From assembly GCF_026790145.1 (NCBI RefSeq), contig NZ_JALAMS010000014.1, positions 1-64,000 on the forward strand: a stretch of 64,000 nucleotides of DNA, written 5' to 3'. This stretch comes from Bacillus_I endophytica_A (GTDB lineage Bacteria; Bacillota; Bacilli; Bacillales; Bacillaceae_H). The position numbers were made by a program, and so were the translations under genes. This document shows positions 43,353 to 51,923 of this stretch, piece after piece (the first letter of the stretch is position 1; each line of letters begins with the position of its first letter). The notes below the pieces were generated by a model. That model ran no database searches. It was given only the letters and a program-made list of their open reading frames with translations, and was not told the DNA's origin.

Positions 43353-44311
43353 ATGGAGAAAAAAACAGGTTTTATTTGTGATGAAAGCTATTTCTGGCAT
43401 GATACAGGAAATGGAGCGCTTTTTTGCCACCAGGTGGATGGATTGAGGCTGATGAACATGGGGAAAGCCCGAAAAGTAAGCGGAGAGTGAAGAATCTTTT
43501 AGAGAAAAGTAGATTTATAGAAGAACTGCACGTTTTAAAGCCTCGTTCCGCTACAAGGAAAGAAGTAGAATGGAATCATGCTCGTTCATATATTGATCGA
43601 GTAGAATACTTAAGTCGTACTGAGGGAGGGGATGCAGGAGAATTAGCAATTGCCGCACATTATGCGAAAAAAGAATATAACTTGAAGAGAGTTTTAATTA
43701 TAGATTGGGATGTTCATCATGGGAATGGGACGGAGAGTTCATTTTATAATGATCCAGACGTATTAACAATCTCCCTTCATCAAGAATATAATTTTCCGTC
43801 TAATAGAGGTTATGCTGAGGATGTTGGGGAAGATAGCGGGGCAGGTTTTAATGTGAATATTCCCCTACCTGCTGGAACAGGAAATGCGGGATATTTGTAT
43901 GCTATAGAGAAGATTATCAGTCCGATAGCAGAACAATTCAAACCAGAGATTATCCTTGTATCCGCTGGCCAAGATGCAAGCGTCTTTGATCCTCTAGCTC
44001 AAATGATGGTAACAGCAGAGGGTTTTAAAGAAATGGCTATTGCCATAAAAGAATTAGCCAAGCGTCTTTGTGAGGGACGTTTAGTTTTATGTCATGAAGG
44101 AGGATATAGTGCAGCATATGTGCCAATTTGTACAATAAAAATTATAGAAGGGATAAGTGGGTTACAAAGTGAAGTAAGAGAAGACCCGTATTATGAAACA
44201 ATAAAAGGACTTCCTACAAACGTTTTAGCACCTCACCAAAAGCAAGCTATCCAACAAGTAATAGAGGTACAATCTCCATTTTGGGAATTTGAGAATTTAT
44301 CTCGAGTATAA
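43353..44311 (+). pseudogene. class II histone-deacetylase-like / acetylpolyamine amidohydrolase, internal deletion and frameshift
   Basis: ATG 43353 (SD TAGGAGGAA) starts a typical HDAC-like N terminus (FICDESYFWHDTGNGALF). The frame breaks at the T6 run 43420-43425; one extra T would give LPPGGWIEADEHGE and run on to 44311. Downstream the family segment between GGDAGELA and AIAAHYA is missing, roughly 50-60 residues, which normally holds the catalytic His pair (PPGHHA) and GFCxFNN. Metal ligands in DWDVHHGNGT and the distal GGYS loop remain. It is probably inactive even if the frameshift is an error. It would deacetylate acetylpolyamines. Confidence 0.8.
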
Positions 44312-44330
44312 AATATAAAGTTATGATGTT

Positions 44331-44369
44331 AAAAGCACTGAGGCTAATAGTTAATCCCAGTGCTTTTTG
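44331..44369. terminator. bidirectional terminator
   Basis: AAAAGCACTG (44331-44340) / CAGTGCTTTT (44358-44367). It separates the deacetylase remnant from the convergent LysR gene. Confidence 0.8.
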
Positions 44370-44391
44370 ATGGATTTAAAGTTCTTCATTA

Positions 44392-45261
44392 CTAAACATT
44401 AAACGTTTTAATAAGACGTTTGGCACTTTTAGATATGTAACGATCTTTTAGCCAAATCACAGCTGCTTTTGATTCAATGACACAGTCATTAACTTTAATG
44501 ATTTTCAATCCGTTTAAAGGAAACGAAGATAAGGTTGATTCAGGAAGTAAGGTAATGCCAGAGCCTGATTTCACAAGAGATAAAAGGATAGCAGCATCTG
44601 CACATTCACATACAATGTTAGGTTTTAAATTGTTCTTCATAAAGGCCTCAATTACAAGTTCATACAACCCTGTTCCATCTATACGATGTAATAACATAAG
44701 CGGCATTTTAGCAATCTCTTTTAACGAAAGGGATTCATTAACCTCTAAATCTTCGGGAACAATGGCTACAAACTTTTCTTTTGGTAAAGGCAGAAAAGAA
44801 AAGTTCTCCATATCTACCGGTAAGCGAACAACTGCAAATTCAATCTTTCTTTCTTGCAGGTATTTGGTAAGTTCATAGGAATCTCCTTCAAGGACTCTAT
44901 ATGTTACTAAAGGATATTGCTCTCTAAATAGACGGATTCTTTCCGATAAATAAGAAAAGCATGTCTTTACAGTCCCAAAAGCCAATATTCCCCTAAGTCC
45001 TTCTCCTGTTTCTTGAACTTCTACATTGATTTCTTCTAGTTTTTCAATAAGATCTTTGCCGCGTTTATACAATGTTTTTCCGGCTTCTGTAAGCTCCATT
45101 TCTTTTCCGTTACGTTCCAATAGTAAAACACCTAATTCTTGTTCAAGCAATTTTAACTGATGACTAAGAGGGGGCTGCGCCATATGTAGTTTCTTGGCGG
45201 CCCTTGTGATTTGTTTTTCCTCAGCAATAGCAGTAAAGTAGCGGAGCTGTCTTAAGTCCAT
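44392..45261 (-). CDS. LysR-family regulator, likely of the HPA cluster
   Basis: 289 residues. The N-terminal winged HTH (MDLRQLRYFTAIAEEKQITR, then AAKKLHMAQPPLSHQLKLLE) is canonical, and a periplasmic-binding-protein-like effector domain follows (about 90-285). I chose the ATG at 45261 (SD GGGAGGA on the minus strand); the longer frame to 45309 adds 16 residues without an SD. It is divergent from the HPA genes with a 199-bp shared region holding a cre-like site. It is probably their activator, responding to 4-hydroxyphenylacetate, although E. coli uses HpaR (MarR) and HpaA (AraC). Confidence 0.85.
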   Translation of the reverse strand: MDLRQLRYFTAIAEEKQITRAAKKLHMAQPPLSHQLKLLEQELGVLLLERNGKEMELTEAGKTLYKRGKDLIEKLEEINVEVQETGEGLRGILAFGTVKTCFSYLSERIRLFREQYPLVTYRVLEGDSYELTKYLQERKIEFAVVRLPVDMENFSFLPLPKEKFVAIVPEDLEVNESLSLKEIAKMPLMLLHRIDGTGLYELVIEAFMKNNLKPNIVCECADAAILLSLVKSGSGITLLPESTLSSFPLNGLKIIKVNDCVIESKAAVIWLKDRYISKSAKRLIKTFNV

Positions 45262-45355
45262 AAGCTTATCCTCCCTGTTTCGGTATACTTTTTTCGTATG
45301 GAAAACCAATTTTTTAAGTAATTTTCATATATCTGACATTATGATACATTATTTT

Positions 45356-45369
45356 TGTAAGCGATACCA
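45356..45369. promoter_or_regulatory. cre-like site upstream of the HPA cluster
   Basis: TGTAAGCGATACCA matches the cre consensus at 13 of 14 positions. It lies between the divergent LysR gene and the first HPA gene, 92 bp before the latter. Confidence 0.65.
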
Positions 45370-45460
45370 ATATAAAATTCTAAATATTTTTAATTTTTAG
45401 TTATTTTATAAGTGTAAGAGTAATTGCTTAAAAAAATTCAGGAAAGAAGGAGAAAAACTG

Positions 45461-46390
45461 ATGTCAAAATTCGAACAATCAAAACAAAAATTAAGAGGAT
45501 CAATTGCTCCTATCATTACTCCATTTAATGAAGATGGTTCTGTTGATTTTGAGACGCTAGAATCTCTTATTAATTGGCATATTGAAAGTGGAAGCCATGG
45601 TATTTCTGTGACTGGAACGACAGGAGAACCTAGCTCTTTAACAATCGAGGAACGAATTCAAGTGATAGAACGAGCTGCAAAAGCTATTAATGGGCGGGTT
45701 CCTTTTGTACCTGGAACAGGATCTACAAATCATGAAGAAACGCTTTATTTAACAAAAAGAGCAAGTGAGATTGAGGGAGTAGACGGGGTCCTTATTATCG
45801 TTCCTTATTACAACAAACCATCTCAACATGCTCTTTACAAGCATTTCAAAAAAGTGGCAGATACAGTGCCGAACCTTCCGATTATCGTCTACAACATTCC
45901 GGGAAGAACAGCCGTAAATTTGGAAGTAAAGACACTAGCCAAATTAAATGAAGATTGCCCTAATATTATTGGCGTTAAAGAATCAAACAAAGATTTTGAA
46001 CATGTTAACCGTGTGTTATTAGAGTGTGGAAGAGATTTTCTTCTTTACTCAGGTATTGAATTACTTTGCTATCCAATGCTTGCAATTGGCGGAGCTGGTT
46101 ATATCAGTGCTACAGCAAATGTTGAACCTAAAAAAGTTGCAGAAGTTTATGATGCATGGAAAGAAGGCGATGTAGAACGAGCTGCAAACCTCCACTATGA
46201 GTTAATGCCATTAAATGATGTTCTCTTTAAAGATACGAACCCAGCTCCACTAAAAGCAGCACTAGGGATGATGGGCCGTATTAAACCTATCCTTCGTTTA
46301 CCTATGGATTTACCAACACAAGAACTTCAAGATGAGATTCGTGAAGTCCTACAGCACTATGTTGAACTTGATAAAATCACAGCGAAGTAA
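45461..46390 (+). CDS. DapA-family aldolase of HPA catabolism (HpaI-not-DapA type)
   Basis: 309 residues, class I aldolase of the DapA/NAL superfamily. The Schiff-base lysine is Lys173 (IGVKESN), the catalytic Tyr is Tyr144 (VYNIPGRT), and the GTTGE loop is at 52-56. It heads the HPA operon, so it should act on 4-hydroxy-2-oxoheptane-1,7-dioate, giving pyruvate and succinic semialdehyde. A TIGRFAM family for DapA-like proteins in HPA clusters exists. It replaces the metal-dependent HpaI of E. coli. DapA relatives include hydratase-aldolases, relevant because no hpaH is present. SD GAAGGAGA precedes ATG 45461. Confidence 0.85.
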   Translation: MSKFEQSKQKLRGSIAPIITPFNEDGSVDFETLESLINWHIESGSHGISVTGTTGEPSSLTIEERIQVIERAAKAINGRVPFVPGTGSTNHEETLYLTKRASEIEGVDGVLIIVPYYNKPSQHALYKHFKKVADTVPNLPIIVYNIPGRTAVNLEVKTLAKLNEDCPNIIGVKESNKDFEHVNRVLLECGRDFLLYSGIELLCYPMLAIGGAGYISATANVEPKKVAEVYDAWKEGDVERAANLHYELMPLNDVLFKDTNPAPLKAALGMMGRIKPILRLPMDLPTQELQDEIREVLQHYVELDKITAK

Positions 46391-46440
46391 AATAAATGAA
46401 TTAAAAGGCAACAAGGAAATGATATAAAGGATGTGAAAAG

Positions 46441-47955
46441 ATGAGAAACGAGACAGCTATTACTGAGACAAGAATGAAAGATGTACGTATTGAACATGTA
46501 AAACTCTATATTAATGGTGAATTCGTAGAAACAAGCTCTAAAGAAACATTTGAGAATACAAATCCATTTACAAATGAAGTTATTAACACTGTTTCATCCG
46601 GCCAAGAAGAAGATATAAATAAAGCAGTAGCAGCCGCTAAAGAGGCCTTTGAAGGTTCATGGGGAAAGATAAAAGTCCAAAATCGAATGGAGTATATTAA
46701 TAGAATTGCAGATTTAATTGATGAAGACATTGAAGAGATTGCTTTCTTAGAATCTATGGATACAGGTCTTCCTATTAGTCAAACAAAGAAAATGACAGCT
46801 CGTGCTGCAGAAAATTTTCGCTTCTATGCCCGTTTAGTTCAAACGAAACTACATGGAGAATCATACCCGGTAGATGATGAGTTTATTAATTACACATTAT
46901 ATAAACCGCTTGGACCTGTTGGACTTATTACACCCTGGAATGCTCCATTTATGCTCGAAACTTGGAAAGTAGCACCAGCTCTCGCAACAGGAAACACGGT
47001 TATTCTAAAACCTGCAGAGTTATCTCCGCTAACAGCAGATAAGTTAGCCAAAATCATTCATAAAGCTGGGCTACCAGAAGGGGTTTTTAACGTCGTACAT
47101 GGATTTGGGGAGAGTGCTGGCGCTGCTCTTGTGGCTCACCCAGATGTAAAAGCTATATCGTTTACAGGAGAAACGACAACAGGTTCAACAATTATAAGAA
47201 ATTCAGCGGATACATTAAAGAAAACATCCATGGAACTTGGAGGTAAGTCTCCTCTGATTGTCTTTGATGATGCAAACTTTGATCAGGCACTTGATGCAGC
47301 TGTTTGGGGAATCTTTTCTTTTAATGGTGAACGCTGCACAGCAAATTCACGCGTGTTTCTTCACAAAAATATAAAAGATAGATTTGTGAAAGCCTTAAAA
47401 GAACGTGTAGTAAAGATTAAAATTGGCGACCCAATGAATCCTTCTACACAGCTTGGACCTTTAATTGAAAAAAATCACTTCAATAAAGTAAAACGCTATA
47501 TTGAGATTGCAAAAGAGGAAGGTTGTGAAGTTGTTCAAGGAACTGTACCGGAAGAAGTAAAAGAAGGTAACTTTGTTCCACCAACTCTTCTATTAAATGC
47601 AACAAATGATATGAAAGTATGTCAGGATGAGATTTTCGGACCTGTTATGGCTGTTATTGAATTCGAAACAGAGGAAGAAGTTATTTCTCTAGCAAATGAA
47701 ACAAGATATGGTCTAGCTGGATATGTATGGACAAACGATATTAAAAGAGCGCACAGAGTTGCACAAGCAGTTGAAGCAGGCATGCTTTGGATTAATGCCC
47801 AAAATGTTCGCGATCTTCGCATTCCATTTGGAGGAACGAAAGATAGTGGTATTGGTCGCGAGGGAGGACATTACGCTATTTTTGAATTTTATACCGAACC
47901 AAAAGTTATTCATGTAGCTATTGGGAATCATCATATCCCTCAATTTGGAAAGTGA
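46441..47955 (+). CDS. hpaE: 5-carboxymethyl-2-hydroxymuconate semialdehyde dehydrogenase
   Basis: 504 residues, ALDH fold. Cofactor-binding LITPWNAPFMLETWKVAPALATGN, catalytic Glu in MELGGKSPL and catalytic Cys in FSFNGERCTANSR are all present. The sequence pattern and position between the aldolase and hpaB fit HpaE, which oxidises the ring-cleavage product of homoprotocatechuate to 5-carboxymethyl-2-hydroxymuconate with NAD+. It follows the aldolase gene by 50 bp with an SD-like AAGGATG. Confidence 0.88.
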   Translation: MRNETAITETRMKDVRIEHVKLYINGEFVETSSKETFENTNPFTNEVINTVSSGQEEDINKAVAAAKEAFEGSWGKIKVQNRMEYINRIADLIDEDIEEIAFLESMDTGLPISQTKKMTARAAENFRFYARLVQTKLHGESYPVDDEFINYTLYKPLGPVGLITPWNAPFMLETWKVAPALATGNTVILKPAELSPLTADKLAKIIHKAGLPEGVFNVVHGFGESAGAALVAHPDVKAISFTGETTTGSTIIRNSADTLKKTSMELGGKSPLIVFDDANFDQALDAAVWGIFSFNGERCTANSRVFLHKNIKDRFVKALKERVVKIKIGDPMNPSTQLGPLIEKNHFNKVKRYIEIAKEEGCEVVQGTVPEEVKEGNFVPPTLLLNATNDMKVCQDEIFGPVMAVIEFETEEEVISLANETRYGLAGYVWTNDIKRAHRVAQAVEAGMLWINAQNVRDLRIPFGGTKDSGIGREGGHYAIFEFYTEPKVIHVAIGNHHIPQFGK

Positions 47956-48010
47956 TGAACATTAACATAATAAGGGGAACTATCAAAGATGAGTGAAAGG
48001 GGAAAAAGAG

Positions 48011-49483
48011 ATGCCAGCTAAAACTGGAAAACAATATATTGAACGCGTTGATAAGGCAAAAGCAAATGTATGGATTAATGGAGAACAAGTAATAGGAAAT
48101 GTATCTGAGCATCCAGCTTTTAAAGGGGTGATGAAAACACAGGCAGCGCTGTATGATATGCAGCATGATCCGAATAAAAAAGACTATATGACGTACGTTT
48201 CACCAACGACAGGAAATCGAATTGGAACTTCATTTATGCAGCCAAAAACAAAAGAAGATTTAGAAATGCGACGTAAAATGATGCAAGAATGGGCGAGATA
48301 CAATAATGGGATGATGGGACGTTCTCCGGACTACATTAATGTTGGCATGATGGCATATGGAGCAGCAGCTGATATGTTTGGGAAACAAGACGAAATGTAT
48401 GCGAGAAACATGGAGAATTATCTTGAATATTGCCGCGAAAACGATTTGTCTTTAACGCACACTTTAATTAATCCTCAAGTGAACAGAGGAGTGAACACTG
48501 CACAGCTCCCAGATCCATACATTGCAGCGAGAATTAAGGAGAAAACATCTGAAGGAGTTGTAATCAAAGGAGCGCGTTTACTGGCTACCCAAGGTGGAAT
48601 CACTGATGAAATTATGGTTTTTCCTTCTACATTATTGAAACAATCAGAAGAAGAAAATCCATATGCCTATGCATTCTCCATTCCTAATAATACACCTGGG
48701 TTGAAATTCATTTGTCGTGAATCTTTTGATTATGGTAAATCAAATTTTGATCATCCATTAGGTTCACGTTTTGAAGAAATGGATACGATTGTTGTGTTTG
48801 ATGATGTAGTTGTACCTTGGGATCGCGTATTTTCTTTAGGAGACGTAGAGACGTGTAATGAGGCTTATAATGCTAGCAATGCTGTTGTTCATATGACACA
48901 CCAAGTTGTATCTAAAAATATCGCTAAAACAGAGTTTATTCTTGGCACTCTTCAACTTATGGCAGAAACAATCAATATTGGACAGTATCAGCATATTCAA
49001 GAAAAAATTTCAGAAGTGATTATTGGACTCGAAACAATGAAAGCATATGTAACAGCTTCAGAAGCTAATGCCAAAATGGATCAGTGGGGCACAATGACAC
49101 CAGAGTTTGCACCTTTAAATGTCGCGCGTCACTATTTCCCAAAATTGTATCCTCGCTTTACTGAAATTATGCAGTTAATGGGAGCGAGCGGTTTAATGGC
49201 CATTCCGAATGAAGCAGATTTTCATTCCCCTATTCGCTCAGATCTTGATAAGTATCTTCAATCCGCAAATGGAGACGCTTACAACCGGGTGAAATTGTAT
49301 CGTCTTGCATGGGATATATGTATAAGCGCATTTGGTTCACGTCAAACACTTTACGAGCGTTTCTTCTTTGGTGATCCCATTCGGATGGCAAGTGCCCTTT
49401 ATAACGGATATGACAAGCAAGAGTATGTAGATCGTGTAAAAGAATTTCTAAATCGCTCAGAAGAAGTTGTGGAAAGTAAATAA
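48011..49483 (+). CDS. hpaB: 4-hydroxyphenylacetate 3-monooxygenase, oxygenase component
   Basis: 490 residues of the HpaB flavin-dependent oxygenase family (acyl-CoA-dehydrogenase-like fold). Typical blocks are TYVSPTTGNRIGTSFMQPK, SLTHTLINPQVNR (substrate/flavin loop), and DDVVVPWDRVF. It uses free FADH2 from HpaC to hydroxylate 4-hydroxyphenylacetate to homoprotocatechuate. I chose ATG 48011 with SD AAAGGGGAAA; an in-frame GTG at 47993 precedes the SD. hpaD overlaps or immediately follows. Confidence 0.92.
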   Translation: MPAKTGKQYIERVDKAKANVWINGEQVIGNVSEHPAFKGVMKTQAALYDMQHDPNKKDYMTYVSPTTGNRIGTSFMQPKTKEDLEMRRKMMQEWARYNNGMMGRSPDYINVGMMAYGAAADMFGKQDEMYARNMENYLEYCRENDLSLTHTLINPQVNRGVNTAQLPDPYIAARIKEKTSEGVVIKGARLLATQGGITDEIMVFPSTLLKQSEEENPYAYAFSIPNNTPGLKFICRESFDYGKSNFDHPLGSRFEEMDTIVVFDDVVVPWDRVFSLGDVETCNEAYNASNAVVHMTHQVVSKNIAKTEFILGTLQLMAETINIGQYQHIQEKISEVIIGLETMKAYVTASEANAKMDQWGTMTPEFAPLNVARHYFPKLYPRFTEIMQLMGASGLMAIPNEADFHSPIRSDLDKYLQSANGDAYNRVKLYRLAWDICISAFGSRQTLYERFFFGDPIRMASALYNGYDKQEYVDRVKEFLNRSEEVVESK

Positions 49484-49505
49484 GGGTAAGAGGGGGATGA
49501 AGGAG

Positions 49506-50489
49506 ATGAACTTTAATATTATTCGAATTGCAAGAACCGTACTTAACGTGAAAGATTTAAATCGTTCTAAAGATTTCTATGTGAAAGCTCTAGGGATGAT
49601 TGAAACAGAAACGAAAGATGATTGTGTATATTTGAGAGGGCTTGAAGAACATACTCATCACAGTTTAGTGTTGAAGAAATCTGAAAAGCTAGGGGTACAA
49701 GCACTTGGATATAAGGTCGAGAAAGAGGAAGATTTAGAGCGTATTGAAGAACTCTTTAAATCAAAAGGTTTAAAAACAAAATGGGTAGAAAAAGGAAAAC
49801 AACATGCCCTTGGAAGAGCATTACATGTCCATGATGTTTCAGGAATTCCACTTGAATTCTTTTGTGAAATTGAAAAAGCGGAACGATTAATCCAGCGCTA
49901 TGATTTGTACAGTGGTGCTCGTATTCAGCGTATTGATCATGTAAACTGCGCCGTTCCTGATGTTGAGAAAGCGTATGATTTTTTCATAAACGAACTTGGC
50001 TTTGCTTGTTCAGAATATACAACAACAGAAGAAAATCGTATTTGGGCTGCTTGGTTACATCGTAAGCAAACTGTGCATGATCAGGCATTTATGAATGGAG
50101 AAGGTCCAAGACTTCACCATTTTGCGTATTGGCTTCCAGATCCATTAGCCCTCATTCATTGTTGTGATGTTCTTGCTTCATTAGGATATGCTGAAAATAT
50201 TGAAAGAGGACCCGCTCGTCATGGTTTATCTAATGCATTCTTCCTCTACTTAAGAGACCCAGACGGCTATCGTATTGAACTCTACAATGGAGACTATTTG
50301 ACAAGCGATAACGACTTTGAACCGGTACGTTGGGACTTAAATGATCCTAGACGCCAAACATTCTGGGGAGCGAAAGCACCAGATAGCTGGTTTAATGAAA
50401 CATCACCTTTTCTAGATATTGAAACAAATGAAGAAATCTCCACAAAACAACCAAACCTTGCGCAACGAAAACCAGAGTTTGTGATCTAA
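49506..50489 (+). CDS. hpaD: 3,4-dihydroxyphenylacetate (homoprotocatechuate) 2,3-dioxygenase
   Basis: 327 residues, type I extradiol dioxygenase of the vicinal-oxygen-chelate fold: an N-terminal VOC module (ARTVLNVKDLNRSKDFY) and a catalytic C-terminal one. Metal ligands are the His in IDHVNCAVPD, the second His in PRLHHFAYWL, and the Glu in YRIELYNGDY. It opens the homoprotocatechuate ring. The start is ATG 49506 with SD GAGGGGG at 49490-49496; earlier in-frame starts (49467, 49497) overlap hpaB or the SD. It is close to the Fe/Mn HPCD of Gram-positive bacteria. Confidence 0.92.
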   Translation: MNFNIIRIARTVLNVKDLNRSKDFYVKALGMIETETKDDCVYLRGLEEHTHHSLVLKKSEKLGVQALGYKVEKEEDLERIEELFKSKGLKTKWVEKGKQHALGRALHVHDVSGIPLEFFCEIEKAERLIQRYDLYSGARIQRIDHVNCAVPDVEKAYDFFINELGFACSEYTTTEENRIWAAWLHRKQTVHDQAFMNGEGPRLHHFAYWLPDPLALIHCCDVLASLGYAENIERGPARHGLSNAFFLYLRDPDGYRIELYNGDYLTSDNDFEPVRWDLNDPRRQTFWGAKAPDSWFNETSPFLDIETNEEISTKQPNLAQRKPEFVI

Positions 50490-50504
50490 GAGGGAGGATT
50501 TGTA

Positions 50505-50978
50505 ATGGATCATCGTATATTTCGAAATGCAATGGGGAAATTTGCTACAGGCGTTACGGTTATTACAACCGATATAGATGGAGAAGTTCATGGGATGACA
50601 GCAAATGCTTTTATGTCTGTTTCCCTTAACCCACCTCTCATTTTGATTTCGATAGATGAAAAAGCAAAAATGCTCTCCAAAATTAAAAAGTCAGGGCGTT
50701 TTTCTGTGAACATTCTATCTGAAGAACAGCAGGAAGTGTCCATGTTGTTTGCAGGCCAATCAAGTGATAAAGAGAACGTTTCCTTTGAGAAGAGAAATGG
50801 AAATTCGGTTATAAAAGAGGCTTTAGCAAACATTATTTGTACGGTATATGGCAGCCAAGTAGCAGGTGATCATACGTTATTTATCGGAGAAGTTGAGGAT
50901 GTTATCTTGCGTGATGGAAAACCACTTGCTTTTTATGAAGGAAAGTATAGTAGACTAATGACCCTACAGCTAACTTAA
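50505..50978 (+). CDS. hpaC: flavin reductase component of HPA 3-monooxygenase
   Basis: 157 residues of the flavin-reductase-like FMN-binding split-barrel family. The start FRNAMGKFATGVTVITTDIDGEVHGMTANAFMSVSLNPPLI is diagnostic of HpaC/HsaB-type reductases, with LLFAGQSSDK-like flavin contacts later. It reduces FAD with NADH for HpaB. The gene lies 15 bp after hpaD, with SD GAGGGAGG, and 17 bp before an FAD-synthetase-like gene that may supply its cofactor. Confidence 0.92.
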   Translation: MDHRIFRNAMGKFATGVTVITTDIDGEVHGMTANAFMSVSLNPPLILISIDEKAKMLSKIKKSGRFSVNILSEEQQEVSMLFAGQSSDKENVSFEKRNGNSVIKEALANIICTVYGSQVAGDHTLFIGEVEDVILRDGKPLAFYEGKYSRLMTLQLT

Positions 50979-50995
50979 AAAGGAGAGAGAGCAGA

Positions 50996-51892
50996 ATGGA
51001 AACCATTCATCTTCGCTACCCAATAGAAAAATTAACGGTTTGTAATCGGGAATCTTGTGTTTTAGCACTTGGTTTCTTTGATGGGATACATGTCGGTCAC
51101 CGAGCCATTTTAGAGAAGGCCAAACAGATAGCAAAGCAAAAGAGATTGAAATTTGGCGTTATGACCTTTTTCCCCCATCCAAAAGCCATTTTGTTTCCAG
51201 AAAAGAAGCCAATGAAATATTTAACGCCGCTAAAAGCAAAAGAAGAAGGTTTTAAAGAATTAGGAGTGGAGAAGTTATTTATTGTCGAGTTTACTCCAGA
51301 ATTCTCTGCTCTCTCTCCTAAAGAATTTGTAGATCAATATATATGTAATTTTAAATGTAAGCATGTTGTAGCAGGATTTGATTACTGCTATGGAGCGAAA
51401 GGAAAAGGGAACATGGAAACAATGGTCGAGCATGGCGAGGGTGAATTTGAGGTGACCGTGATTTCGAAAGTGAAGCATCACTATGAAAAAATTAGTTCAA
51501 CAGCTATTAGAGGGTTGCTTGCACATGGACGTGTGAGCGATATACGAAGCTACCTTGGGCGCCCTTATCAAGTTCAAGGAACACCTATCTACTATTCTCA
51601 TGTTGGACAAAATAACATTTTTATGGAGATTCATGTTGATAGAGAGTACAGATTGCCTAAGCCAGGGTTATATAAATTGAAAGTAGAGGTTAATGGTTCA
51701 TCTTATGAAGGAGTCTGTCATCAAATGTTTATAAACAAAAACGGAGCTTCTTTATTAATTCAAATGAAAAAATATGAGGGTAAAGAGGATTTTCATTCCG
51801 TCAACATAACGTGGCTTGATTTTATAAAAGGAGAGCCAAACAAATGGAATGATATGCATGAATATATACAAAGGGATGAGCTTGTTATTTAA
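50996..51892 (+). CDS. FAD synthetase (RibF-like) with degenerate riboflavin kinase domain
   Basis: 298 residues, RibF/RibC-like. The N-terminal FMN adenylyltransferase domain is intact: LGFFDGIHVGH with the HxGH motif (32-35), FFPHP, DYCYGAKGKGN, and the ISSTAIR motif near 160. The C-terminal half aligns in outline with riboflavin kinase (LPKPGLYKLKV), but the GxxxGFPTAN nucleotide loop is replaced by YYSHVGQNNIFMEIHV. Riboflavin kinase activity is therefore unlikely. Its place directly after hpaC suggests a dedicated supply of FAD for HpaBC. The housekeeping RibF must be elsewhere. Confidence 0.85.
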   Translation: METIHLRYPIEKLTVCNRESCVLALGFFDGIHVGHRAILEKAKQIAKQKRLKFGVMTFFPHPKAILFPEKKPMKYLTPLKAKEEGFKELGVEKLFIVEFTPEFSALSPKEFVDQYICNFKCKHVVAGFDYCYGAKGKGNMETMVEHGEGEFEVTVISKVKHHYEKISSTAIRGLLAHGRVSDIRSYLGRPYQVQGTPIYYSHVGQNNIFMEIHVDREYRLPKPGLYKLKVEVNGSSYEGVCHQMFINKNGASLLIQMKKYEGKEDFHSVNITWLDFIKGEPNKWNDMHEYIQRDELVI

Positions 51893-51923
51893 TCCCAAAT
51901 AATCTTAAGAAAGGGGCTTAAAC

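Noticed and set aside
45461..46390. Lysine-biosynthetic dapA
   Set aside because: The gene heads the HPA catabolic operon and fits the DapA-like aldolases of such clusters; no lysine genes are nearby.
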